DNA of 64,000 nucleotides. Source: Leptospira limi (GTDB lineage Bacteria > Spirochaetota > Leptospiria > Leptospirales > Leptospiraceae). This document shows, in pieces, positions 57,109 to 64,000 of this stretch (position 1 is the first letter of the stretch; the number at the start of each line of letters is the position of its first letter). The stretch spans positions 2,828,477 through 2,892,476 of the forward strand of contig NZ_JAMQPV010000001.1 of NCBI RefSeq assembly GCF_026151395.1. Reading direction: 5' to 3'. A program made the translations under genes and the position numbers. The notes beneath the pieces are model-generated. The model saw only the letters and a program-made list of their open reading frames with translations, was not told where the DNA came from and did no database searches.

Positions 57109-57662
57109 CCTTCTACTCTGCTTTTTTTAAGAAAGTTAGTTTGTTCACTCCAAACGATTTGATTTGTTTCCAAACTCACAAGAAATAGAGTCACTGTGAT
57201 GTATTGAATTTTTGTTCCTGATTCAAAATTAACGACCTCATTGATTTCACCTTTGATTTGGTGGGATGGTGATTTAAACTTTCCAACGGCCAAACGAGAA
57301 TCGGAAAAAACCATTCCTGTTTTTCCAAATGCTATTTCCCTGGTTGCATCTTCACGAACAGAGGTATCAACAAAAGGAACCTTGTCCTTCGTAAGTTGGT
57401 TTAGAATTTCATTTGTAATGAGTTTTGTATCAATATGTTCCGAAGTACTATTTTGTAACTTTCTCCATTCCAAAAAACCAGTCTTCATTTCTGTTTTATA
57501 ATATACTGATAAAGAATGACTCATACTTTTTGCAGTTTCTTTTACTTCCACAACACCCCATTGTTTGGTGGCCTTGGCGTTTTCTGGTTTTTGGTAAGAT
57601 GCCCCAGTCGAACAACTAACAAGAATAAACGAAATGAAAAAAATCAAAAATTTATGATGCAT
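57096..57662 (-). CDS. LpoB-like penicillin-binding protein activator lipoprotein
   Basis: LpoB-type proteins activate peptidoglycan synthases from the outer membrane. The 188-residue protein has lipobox LVSC and the LpoB-like pattern KLITNEILNQLTKDKVPFVD, HQIKGEINEVVNF and TVTLFLVSLETNQIVWSEQT. ATG 57662 opens it; the frame continues upstream to 57782 without a signal peptide. It converges on the COG3014-like lipoprotein gene. The activator role is inferred from family resemblance. Confidence 0.75.
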   Translation of the reverse strand: MHHKFLIFFISFILVSCSTGASYQKPENAKATKQWGVVEVKETAKSMSHSLSVYYKTEMKTGFLEWRKLQNSTSEHIDTKLITNEILNQLTKDKVPFVDTSVREDATREIAFGKTGMVFSDSRLAVGKFKSPSHQIKGEINEVVNFESGTKIQYITVTLFLVSLETNQIVWSEQTNFLKKSRVEGYGF

Positions 57663-58058
57663 AGGTGTTAGTTTGGGATGGGAATTGGAGTTTGGCAAGA
57701 AGTTTGCGGTGGTATCCCCGCCCGATTTGGGTGGGGAACTGGACCCGCCACCCAATGAGTCTCCTCTACCACGAAGTTCCATTTTTTACAATCGTTTCCC
57801 TTCAATTCCCTATTTTTTTGAAAATTTGTTCATCTTTTGGTTGGCGTATGGTTTTGGCGCCTCATTCGATCCACCACCAAACCATTCCCGTGAAAGGACC
57901 AGGCTACTCCGGGGTGCGCGTTCGCTCCCGTCTGCCATAGGCAGACCAAGCCCTCCGTATCCTTGGCGCAAACTCAATTTCCAAACTTTTGTTTCCAAGT
58001 TTCGAAGAAATATTGTCTTGAAAGTTTTACTTCCAGTGGCATACTTCAGCATTAATAT
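57663..58058. other. GC-rich structured spacer
   Basis: No convincing gene lies in these 396 bases. The stretch 57706-57753 can form a nested hairpin: CCCCGCCC and GGGTGGGG inside a GGTGG and CCACC clamp. A second perfect 7-bp hairpin (GTCTGCC and GGCAGAC, 3-base loop) lies at 57930-57946. The base composition is visibly richer in G and C than the neighbours. An open frame crosses it (57673-58236) but its translation is proline- and arginine-rich and looks non-coding. It may be a dispersed repeat or a structured RNA. Confidence 0.5.
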
Positions 58059-58436
58059 ATGGGCAAATTCCTCTTTCGTTTCAGTTTATTCCTCATCCTA
58101 CTCGCGATTCTGTTTGCGGGTTATACTTGGCTTACTCTCACTTGGAGTTATTCGGAAGGGGACCGTGCAGGTTACATCCAAAAACTCTCCAAAAAGGGTT
58201 GGGTTTGTAAAACTTGGGAAGGTGAAATGGCACTAGTGACCATGCCAGGCACTATGACCGAAAAATTTTATTTCAGTATTCGTGATGAATCGATTGCCGA
58301 ACAATTGAATGGTTCTATTGGCAAACGTGTGGTATTAGAATATGAAGAACACATTGGTGTTCCCTTCAGTTGTTTTGCCGAAACCAGGTATTTTGTGACT
58401 GGTGTAAAAACGGTTGGAGAAGTTCCTCCTCTTTAA
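58059..58436 (+). CDS. Small membrane-anchored protein
   Basis: No family is recognised. The 125-residue protein has an N-terminal membrane helix (FRFSLFLILLAILFAGYTWL) and a soluble C-terminal region of about 95 residues with beta character (GKRVVLEYEEHIGVPFSCFA). The C-terminal part probably lies in the periplasm. The ATG at 58059 follows the structured spacer; a terminator follows the gene. No partner is apparent. Confidence 0.68.
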   Translation: MGKFLFRFSLFLILLAILFAGYTWLTLTWSYSEGDRAGYIQKLSKKGWVCKTWEGEMALVTMPGTMTEKFYFSIRDESIAEQLNGSIGKRVVLEYEEHIGVPFSCFAETRYFVTGVKTVGEVPPL

Positions 58437-58451
58437 AATTCCCTCACAAAC

Positions 58452-58505
58452 AAACGACCACCAAACGTGCATTCATTGATGTTGGTCGTTTTCCATTTTT
58501 TTTTG
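58452..58505 (+). terminator. Terminator after 58059-58436 gene
   Basis: A 9-bp stem (AAACGACCA and TGGTCGTTT) with a loop of about 22 bases is followed by TCC and then a run of nine T residues. It isolates the small membrane protein gene from the polymerase operon that begins 235 bases downstream. Confidence 0.7.
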
Positions 58506-58705
58506 TATCCAACGTTTATTTGAATGTTTCCATTCCTCCCTCTACTCGATTACTACCGTTCCAACATTTGATTTTCATTGAGTAACCGTTGGATTCGCTA
58601 TGGTTTTAGAACCGATCTTAAATATTTTTTTCGAATTATGTCTCTTTAAATCCTGTTCTTCGGATTTTTACAGGGAGTGAAAAAAGATAACGAGGGAAAT
58701 TTCAC

Positions 58706-58737
58706 TTTACATATTTTTACTATACATATAAATAGTA
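58706..58737 (+). promoter_or_regulatory. Promoter with operator-like palindrome for the polymerase operon
   Basis: TTTACA (58706-58711) and TATAAA (58727-58732) resemble sigma-70 -35 and -10 boxes, 15 bases apart. A perfect inverted repeat (TACTAT and ATAGTA, 58718-58737) overlaps the -10 box and ends two bases before the ATG at 58740. Transcription would start at or near that ATG, implying a leaderless message. A repressor bound to the palindrome would block it. LexA or another regulator is possible; I did not see the motif TTTGN5CAAA. Confidence 0.45.
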
Positions 58738-58739
58738 TT

Positions 58740-59348
58740 ATGGATCTCGCGGAACAAACCCACTACTCTTCCACAAATATCTACGAACCAATACAAAATT
58801 GGAACCAAAAGGATTTGGGACTTCTGACGGGAGAAAGGGGAATGTACAAACTTGCCCACTATTGGCAATACGCACTGGTTTGTTCAGGTTTCCAGGTGTT
58901 TAACTTGGATTGTGCCATCCGCTTCAATCCCTTCACCATCACAGAAGAAACAAGAAAACAAAACCTCGCACCAGAACCTTTTTTAGAACAAATTCAGATC
59001 CAAAGGGCCTTCACTCCTTACCAAATCCTAGACGCTCTGCAACATATTTTGAAAGAAAAAAGAGAAAACACCATCTATTTCTTGTTAGCCCCTTGTAAAC
59101 AATTTCTGGATGGGGACGTAAAAGATGACGAAGGAATTTATTTATTAAATTTGATGCTTGGTTTTATTGAAAAATTTCCAACAGAAAATGTCCCTCTCCT
59201 TATCATTGAATCATGGACTTATTCTCATAAAAATTTTAAACTTTTTTTCCCAAAACTTTTACGGGCTTCTCAAACCCTATGGGAACTCAAAACAGAAAAA
59301 GGACTCTCAAGGATCCGCACAAGAAAAACATCTATCACTGGAGCATAA
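58740..59348 (+). CDS. RecA/ImuA-like ATPase-fold protein
   Basis: The 202-residue protein resembles RecA/Rad51-type fold proteins found beside bacterial family B polymerases. A degenerate P-loop (TGERGMYKLA, residues 30-39) replaces GxxxxGK[ST]. FNLDCAIRFNPFTI (54-67) corresponds to the conserved strand-turn of this group, followed by RAFTPYQI (89-96) and FLLAPCKQFLDGDV (114-127). ATP hydrolysis is therefore doubtful. ATG 58740 is preferred over GTG 58677. It is the first gene of the polymerase operon; a role as polymerase partner, comparable to ImuA, is inferred. Confidence 0.72.
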   Translation: MDLAEQTHYSSTNIYEPIQNWNQKDLGLLTGERGMYKLAHYWQYALVCSGFQVFNLDCAIRFNPFTITEETRKQNLAPEPFLEQIQIQRAFTPYQILDALQHILKEKRENTIYFLLAPCKQFLDGDVKDDEGIYLLNLMLGFIEKFPTENVPLLIIESWTYSHKNFKLFFPKLLRASQTLWELKTEKGLSRIRTRKTSITGA

Positions 59349-59349
59349 A

Positions 59350-59607
59350 ATGGGCAGAACCATTTCCCCTTATTCACGCCAAATGTTACAAATCGAAGAA
59401 AACTTATCTGATTTCAGAAGAGCACTCAGAAAAGTGGACCAAGAGATTTATGATGATCTCATTCGAATCGCCAAATTACAGGTGCAAGCTGGTGTGATGG
59501 CATCACTCCCCTACCCAATCGATTCCATGCTTTTATCAATGATGATTGAATTAAAAAAAGAGTTAAATGAATTAAAAAAGAAAATTCCGGAAGAAACTAA
59601 ACTTTAG
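59350..59607 (+). CDS. Small helical protein of the polymerase operon
   Basis: No family is recognised. The 85-residue protein is largely helical (LSDFRRALRKVDQEIYDDLI, then a lysine/glutamate-rich C-terminal helix, LKKELNELKKKIPEETKL, with coiled-coil character). ATG 59350 is preceded by GGAG at good spacing and lies one base after the stop of the RecA-like gene, so translation is coupled. It could bridge the RecA-like protein and the polymerase; this is inference from gene order. Confidence 0.72.
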   Translation: MGRTISPYSRQMLQIEENLSDFRRALRKVDQEIYDDLIRIAKLQVQAGVMASLPYPIDSMLLSMMIELKKELNELKKKIPEETKL

Positions 59608-59660
59608 GGAATATTAAATCCCAAAACATACTTCTGAAATAAATTAAAGTCCAACTCAAA

Positions 59661-62270
59661 ATGGAAACTTACAATGGTTATCTATTTGATATCTATCATT
59701 CAGAACAAAAAATCTATATTTGGATCAAATCTAACTCAGGTGAATTAAAACTATTTGTTGATGAATACTTTCCCGTCATTTATGCAAATGCTTCCCCTAC
59801 TATTTTAAAAAAACTAGTCAAACGATTGTATGAATTAGATGCCTTAGCAGAAATTCCAAACTTCACAGAAAAAATACTGTTTTACCAAAACAAAAAAATA
59901 CCCGTTTTAAAACTTGTCATCTCAAAACCACAACTCCTTCCAAAAATCACAAACAAACTTTTTAACCTGTACGGTAAATATGATATCTACCATTCCGATA
60001 TTGAAATTACCACAGGATACATGGTAGAAAAAAAAATTTATCCTCTTTGTTATGTTACAATAGAATATGAAGTTTCTAAAAATAGATTAAATCAAATCAA
60101 AACCATTACGTCCCTCACCGACATAAACGAATTGGACTATGAAGTACCAGAACTACGCGCAATTTCTCTTTACTTAGAAAAAAGCCATAGACATCCCTTC
60201 TGTGAAAATAACTTAATCATCGAAACTTCCAATGAAAACTACAAAATCCCCACAAGCAATGGAATCACACTCATCAAAAAGCTAAACGAAATCTTTCTAA
60301 AACACAATCCAGATATTGTTTTATCATCTTTTGGTGACCAAGTCATTTTTCCCTATTTATTCAAAACAGCTCAAGAAAACCACCTAACAACAGAATTCGA
60401 TAGAGATAAAACAAGTTTGATTCGGCGTTCCATCCAAACACAGGGAACAAGTTTCAATACTTACGGAACCATAGTGTATAGAGCACCTTCCTATCCATTG
60501 TTTGGTAGATGGCATATCGATTCCCGAAATAGTTTTGTATACAAAGAAGCCGAACTAATCGGAATCATTGAGCTTTCTCGTATTTCTAGATTACCTGTTC
60601 AAAAAATGGCAAGAGCTTCCACAGGAAAAGCACTCACTTACATTGAGGTTGATGTTGCCCTTCGTATGAACTACCTTGTTCCTTGGCAAAAAAGTGCTCT
60701 TGAATCAGAAAAATCTGCCTTGCAGTTGTTAAATGCTGATAAAGGAGGTCTTGTTTTCCAAGCCGATATATCAAATGGATTTGTGTTAGAAAACGTAGCC
60801 CAACTTGATTTTTCCCAAATGTACCCCAGTATCATGGTAACTCATAACATCTCGCCTGAAACCATCAACTGTCTCTGTTGCGAAAACTCAACCGACATAG
60901 AAAGGGTTCCTTCACTTGGTTATCGAATTTGTTCGAAAAGGAAAGGCATCGTTTCGGAAGCATTGGCTCACATAGTCCAAAGACGTAATCACTATAAAGA
61001 ACAAAAAAAAAACAATCATCCCAATGCCATTAACATCCAATCAAAACAATCAAGTTTAAAATGGATGTTAGTTACCTCCTTTGGTTATTTAGGTTATCGA
61101 AATGCAAAATTTGGGAAACTCGAAAGCCATGAAGCTGTTACCGCTTTTGGCCGAGAAAAACTGATCACCGCCAAAGAAGTATCAGAAGAATATAATTACA
61201 AGGTTGTACATGGAATCACAGATAGTATCTTCATTCAGAAAAAGGATCATAGTTCCATTACAAAAGAAGACCTAACATTCCTTTGTTTAGAAATTGAAAA
61301 GCGCACGAAGATACGGATGGAAGTAGAAGGAATTTATTCTTGGATATGTTTTCCACCTTCTACACAAGATGAAAAACTACCAGTAGCAAACCGTTATATG
61401 GGAAGATTTACCAATGGTCAATTCAAAGGCAGAGGCATCATCACAAGAAGGAAAGACTTTCCAAAATTAATTCGTGATGCACAAAACCAAATGATCCAAT
61501 GGATGTGCCAATTCAAAACAATTGCTGAAATGCAAAAAAAAGAATCTGAAATCATGAAAATCTTTTATCGTCACGACAACAAACTTGTAACAGGTGATCT
61601 TAACTGGAAAGATTTGGTTATCCAAAAATCGACTTCAATGGAACCAGAAGATTATAGCGTTGATGCACCTAGCACCATTGCCGTTAAAGACCTACTTGGT
61701 ATGGGTGTTCGTGTCCAAGCTGGAGAAAAAATCAAATACATTGTAATCAACCAAAAATCTGAAAAAAAAGGAGAACGTTATCTAACCTTAGAACGAATGG
61801 AAAAAAAAATAAATCATAATGAAAAAACCAATTCCACAAGAAAAGAAACCAAAATGGAGCCTCCCCCAACAATCAATTCTGAAATAAATCGATTCACGAA
61901 CCAAACACAGAAAGCAGACGAAATTGCAACTCATCCTAGTTCCCAAACAAGAGAAAAGAAAAATAGAATAAGCGCGAATACTACAATCTCACATTCAAAT
62001 GGAATTGATCAGATTCTAAGCAATCCACAAAACAAATCTACTAATTGGATACCGAATTTAAAACAAATGAGCAACCAAACGCCAAAATATGATGAAAAAT
62101 ACTACAGAAATCTATTAGTCAAATGTTTCAAAGAAATTTGGATCGGAATCTCCACTTTCAAAAACTTTGATATACTAATTAGCGAAGAAACATTTTTACC
62201 TTTCTCATTCCAAAAAGATGAAAATTATAGCAAAACCATCAATAAAACAAATTCCATTTTTATTGCATAA
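59661..62270 (+). CDS. Family B DNA polymerase with degenerate proofreading domain
   Basis: The 869-residue protein has all three polymerase motifs: A, LDFSQMYPSIM (Asp383); B, LKWMLVTSFGYLGYRNAKF (467-484); and C, HGITDSIFI (517-525). Motif C keeps Asp521 but has Ile in place of the first Asp of YGDTDS. Cys404, 406, 407 and 424 may bind zinc. In the exonuclease region the expected DxE is replaced by ISLYLEKS (168-175) and the second motif by SSFGDQVIFPYL, so proofreading is probably lost. The thumb is intact near 630-700. A polar, low-complexity tail covers residues 715-869. Base composition is A-rich, suggesting transfer. Confidence 0.87.
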   Translation: METYNGYLFDIYHSEQKIYIWIKSNSGELKLFVDEYFPVIYANASPTILKKLVKRLYELDALAEIPNFTEKILFYQNKKIPVLKLVISKPQLLPKITNKLFNLYGKYDIYHSDIEITTGYMVEKKIYPLCYVTIEYEVSKNRLNQIKTITSLTDINELDYEVPELRAISLYLEKSHRHPFCENNLIIETSNENYKIPTSNGITLIKKLNEIFLKHNPDIVLSSFGDQVIFPYLFKTAQENHLTTEFDRDKTSLIRRSIQTQGTSFNTYGTIVYRAPSYPLFGRWHIDSRNSFVYKEAELIGIIELSRISRLPVQKMARASTGKALTYIEVDVALRMNYLVPWQKSALESEKSALQLLNADKGGLVFQADISNGFVLENVAQLDFSQMYPSIMVTHNISPETINCLCCENSTDIERVPSLGYRICSKRKGIVSEALAHIVQRRNHYKEQKKNNHPNAINIQSKQSSLKWMLVTSFGYLGYRNAKFGKLESHEAVTAFGREKLITAKEVSEEYNYKVVHGITDSIFIQKKDHSSITKEDLTFLCLEIEKRTKIRMEVEGIYSWICFPPSTQDEKLPVANRYMGRFTNGQFKGRGIITRRKDFPKLIRDAQNQMIQWMCQFKTIAEMQKKESEIMKIFYRHDNKLVTGDLNWKDLVIQKSTSMEPEDYSVDAPSTIAVKDLLGMGVRVQAGEKIKYIVINQKSEKKGERYLTLERMEKKINHNEKTNSTRKETKMEPPPTINSEINRFTNQTQKADEIATHPSSQTREKKNRISANTTISHSNGIDQILSNPQNKSTNWIPNLKQMSNQTPKYDEKYYRNLLVKCFKEIWIGISTFKNFDILISEETFLPFSFQKDENYSKTINKTNSIFIA

Positions 62271-62613
62271 ATCATAAATTTTTTAAAAAAAATTTCAAAA
62301 TATTTTCTTGTTAAACGAAAAAAAGACCACCAAACAAAAAAATATTTGAACTCAAAATGTTCGAAATAAGAATCAGATTCACTTTTTACTCAATGGGACT
62401 GAGGGGGCGAAGCTATGCCAATCCCAGAAAAACCAGAGGGCCGACGATCAGTTTATTATGTCCCATTAAACAAGAGACGCTAATTTTATACAAAAATAGA
62501 ATCAAAAATACAATGCAAAGAAAACACCGATCACGAATGTTAAACGAAATAAATATATTAAACATAGAAATATACAACAACTACGCTTAATAAACGACAT
62601 ACAGATATTGTTC
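62271..62613. other. AT-rich spacer with core-like words
   Basis: I see no convincing gene in this spacer. GTTAAACGAAA, which fits the integron core GTTRRRY, occurs twice (62310-62320 and 62539-62549). An 8-bp inverted repeat (AATGGGAC and GTCCCATT) flanks a short GC-rich patch near 62392-62480 that shares words (GGGACT.AGGGG, ATGCCA.TCCC) with the attC-like element at 63583. This may be a decayed cassette. An open frame at 62357-62590 has no ribosome-binding site or family resemblance. Confidence 0.4.
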
Positions 62614-63743
62614 GTTATACGACATTCGTCGGAATAAATTTTAAAAAAAGAGAAAAATATGAAAGAAAATATTAAAAAAATCCTATTTGCCGGTCTATTA
62701 GTCATCTATTCCAACTTAACTAGTTTAACTGCACAATCGTTACAGCCCATTCTTATTCGACCTTTCGGTGATTCTATCACTTATGGTGTTGGTTTTTCTG
62801 ATTGGGGTAATTGTTACGTTTCACAAATTAACCAACAACTTTGTATGCCTCCTGCATTGGCTGGAGGTGGATATAGAGGATGGTTGACTTTACTTGCTAC
62901 TCAAGGCTTAGGATTATATTTTACTACTGAAGGTTACCAAAGCGGTGGATCCTATTATTTACAATGGATAACTAATACTCAAACTCATGATGGTTATCCA
63001 GGATATCGAACAGACCAGCTAATTCAAATCTCAACCTTCGCTAGTTTTTCAAACTTCACATTATTACATGCTGGTACAAATGACATTCTACAAAATAAGT
63101 CTTACGAAACAGCTGCAAATAACTTATTTATTATTATTAATAACATTCTAGCAGCAAATACAAATACTACAGTTGTTGTTGCAAAAATAATTCAAATTTC
63201 CTCCATTAATCAACAGTTTTCAAATCTAAATTCGCAAATACAATTATACAATAGTCTTATTGATAGTAAATATAACGCTCTACCGCCAATCATAAAAGCT
63301 AGAGTCAGGTTAGTAAATATGTTTAACCTCTTAAATGATCAAAATGATTACTCTCAAGACGGCATTCATCCAAATGCCAGCGGATATTTCAAAATGGCAT
63401 GTAATTGGATGGCGGGAATAAACAATTCAAATCCTTCTGGACCATGTACTGGATTAAATTTCGAAAAATTAAAAATGCAAATGAATTCTAAAGGTTTTGA
63501 TGACAATGATTATAATTCGCCAAAAGATAAAATAGAAAAACTTATAAAAGGAGAACTGTAGTTCCCCTCTCTAACTCCGAACGTCGTATAACAGCGACTT
63601 ACCGCTTCGCTTCGGCACAAGGCCTCGCTCGGCCTACGGCAAATTCCCTTTCTGGCATTCGCCTTGCTTACGCAAGCTACATGCCAGTCCCTAACGTCCC
63701 GTTCCGGGACTCAGGGGCAGGGAACTTCGGTAAGTCTAGTTCG
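62614..63743 (+). mobile_element. Candidate integron gene cassette
   Basis: GTTATACGAC at 62614-62623 and its exact reverse complement GTCGTATAAC at 63583-63592 bracket one gene. In integrons the start of a cassette is complementary to the beginning of its own attC, which is what is seen. A second core, GTTATGCGAAA, at 63743-63753 closes the unit. The cassette carries a single plus-strand gene with little spacer, as usual. No integrase gene is visible, so the array could be a cluster of attC sites lacking intI, or intI may lie beyond the window. Confidence 0.68.
62659..63561 (+). CDS. Exported SGNH/GDSL-type esterase, cassette-borne
   Basis: The 300-residue protein carries a signal peptide (residues 1-25, ending LTAQ). 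The SGNH blocks are all visible: catalytic Ser in RPFGDSITYGVGF, the block II Gly in GYRGWLTLL, the oxyanion Asn in LLHAGTNDIL, and the Asp/His pair in DGIHPNASGYF. Characterised relatives deacetylate or de-esterify polysaccharides or lipids outside the cell. The substrate is unknown. The DNA is markedly AT-rich compared with the housekeeping genes, and the gene is bounded by cassette-like core sites. Confidence 0.87.
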   Translation: MKENIKKILFAGLLVIYSNLTSLTAQSLQPILIRPFGDSITYGVGFSDWGNCYVSQINQQLCMPPALAGGGYRGWLTLLATQGLGLYFTTEGYQSGGSYYLQWITNTQTHDGYPGYRTDQLIQISTFASFSNFTLLHAGTNDILQNKSYETAANNLFIIINNILAANTNTTVVVAKIIQISSINQQFSNLNSQIQLYNSLIDSKYNALPPIIKARVRLVNMFNLLNDQNDYSQDGIHPNASGYFKMACNWMAGINNSNPSGPCTGLNFEKLKMQMNSKGFDDNDYNSPKDKIEKLIKGEL

Positions 63744-63750
63744 TTATGCG
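63583..63750 (+). repeat. attC-like recombination site
   Basis: The element starts with GTCGTATAACAGCGACTTACCG and ends with CGGTAAGTCTAGTTCGTTATGCG; the outer arms are imperfect inverted repeats, as in attC sites. The centre can fold into smaller hairpins (CTGGCAT and ATGCCAG, TTGC and GCAA, GTCCCG and CGGGAC, TTCCCT and AGGGAA). The length of about 168 bases is at the long end for attC. The right core GTTATGC deviates by one position from GTTRRRY. No T tract suggests a simple terminator. Confidence 0.7.
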
Positions 63751-63783
63751 AAATATTTTAAAATTTTATTAGGAAACCAAAAA

Positions 63784-64000
63784 ATGAAAAAAAATAAGAA
63801 GAATTTTCAAATTCTGTTTATATTTCTACTTCTACTTCTTTTACCATATCAAATTTTTTCAGAAGAAAACATCGAAACTAAAGAAGATAAACAAAGCCGA
63901 AAAAGACTTCATATATATTCAACTCCTTATACTTTAAATAGATACAAATACAGTTCTTTTAGAACAAGAACGGAAGATTTCGATTTAAACGTACTTTTGA
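63784..64000 (+). CDS. Exported protein, cut by window end (second cassette)
   Basis: ATG at 63784 opens a frame of 72 codons that reaches the end of the window. A strong signal peptide is visible (FQILFIFLLLLLLPYQIFSE), followed by a charged segment rich in Lys, Arg and Glu. No family is recognisable from the available part. It starts 41 bases after the attC-like core, the usual spacing for a cassette gene. Confidence 0.65.
   Translation, partial: MKKNKKNFQILFIFLLLLLLPYQIFSEENIETKEDKQSRKRLHIYSTPYTLNRYKYSSFRTRTEDFDLNVLL

Noticed and set aside
57673..58236. 187-codon open frame across the GC-rich spacer
   Set aside because: It overlaps a better-supported gene at 58059 in another frame and its translation is proline- and arginine-rich, typical of non-coding GC-rich DNA.
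62357..62590. 77-codon frame after the polymerase gene
   Set aside because: No ribosome-binding site, no recognisable fold, and it crosses a patch with inverted repeats that better fits a non-coding remnant.
63583..63750. Reading the element as a simple terminator
   Set aside because: There is no T tract and the outer arms match cassette boundaries better than a terminator.

Overview
The window reads as a spirochaete chromosome, most likely Leptospira (a saprophytic-type species such as L. biflexa would fit). The signs are tandem flaB-type core flagellin genes, many TPR proteins and lipoproteins with spirochaete-style lipoboxes, moderately AT-rich DNA, and typical spirochaete families. No rRNA, tRNA, CRISPR array or complete insertion sequence was seen.

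Positions 1-9132 hold one long minus-strand housekeeping block, read from high to low coordinates: rpsF, ssb, rpsR, rplI, dnaB, aspS, phoH, a 7TM-HD phosphohydrolase, ybeY and recO (cut by the window edge). Many of these genes abut or overlap by a few bases. From 9284 to 13886 come a membrane protein, a CapA-like phosphoesterase, a LolA/LolB-like lipoprotein and a large TPR protein. From 13925 to 19792 a plus-strand operon runs from a membrane-anchored protein and a cysteine desulfurase-like enzyme into a CHAT protease, an exported protein, an ECF-like sigma factor and a small accessory protein; a strong terminator follows.

Positions 19933-34405 hold ychF, a pseudouridine synthase, a DUF2797 protein, a NamZ-like lipoprotein, an LPP20-like lipoprotein, a rhodanese, a cyclophilin, a Kef-type antiporter with its flavodoxin-like partner, a DedA/ATP-grasp fusion, a DoxX-like protein, a hydrolase and a class III cyclase. 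A decayed gene lies at 34480-35144. Two flaB genes (35255-37123) are followed by a cell-wall amidase, a DEAD-box helicase, a methyltransferase, a TPR protein, nusB, ribH and a 50-codon small gene. Next come a SET protein, a GH57 enzyme with a DUF4912 partner, hpf, an ECF sigma/anti-sigma-like pair, mutL, a Fur-family regulator, a flavin reductase, purL and two lipoproteins.

The right end (about 57660-64000) looks like accessory DNA. It opens with a GC-rich structured spacer. A compact operon follows, encoding a RecA/ImuA-like ATPase remnant, a small helical protein and a family B DNA polymerase whose proofreading motifs look lost: a candidate undescribed replication or mutagenesis module. Beyond it is DNA with the organisation of integron gene cassettes: an exported SGNH esterase gene bounded by matching core sites and a structured attC-like element, then a second cassette-like gene cut by the window end. 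No integrase gene is visible.

The most notable systems are the polymerase operon, the attC-bounded cassettes, the CHAT-sigma operon and the DedA/ATP-grasp fusion.
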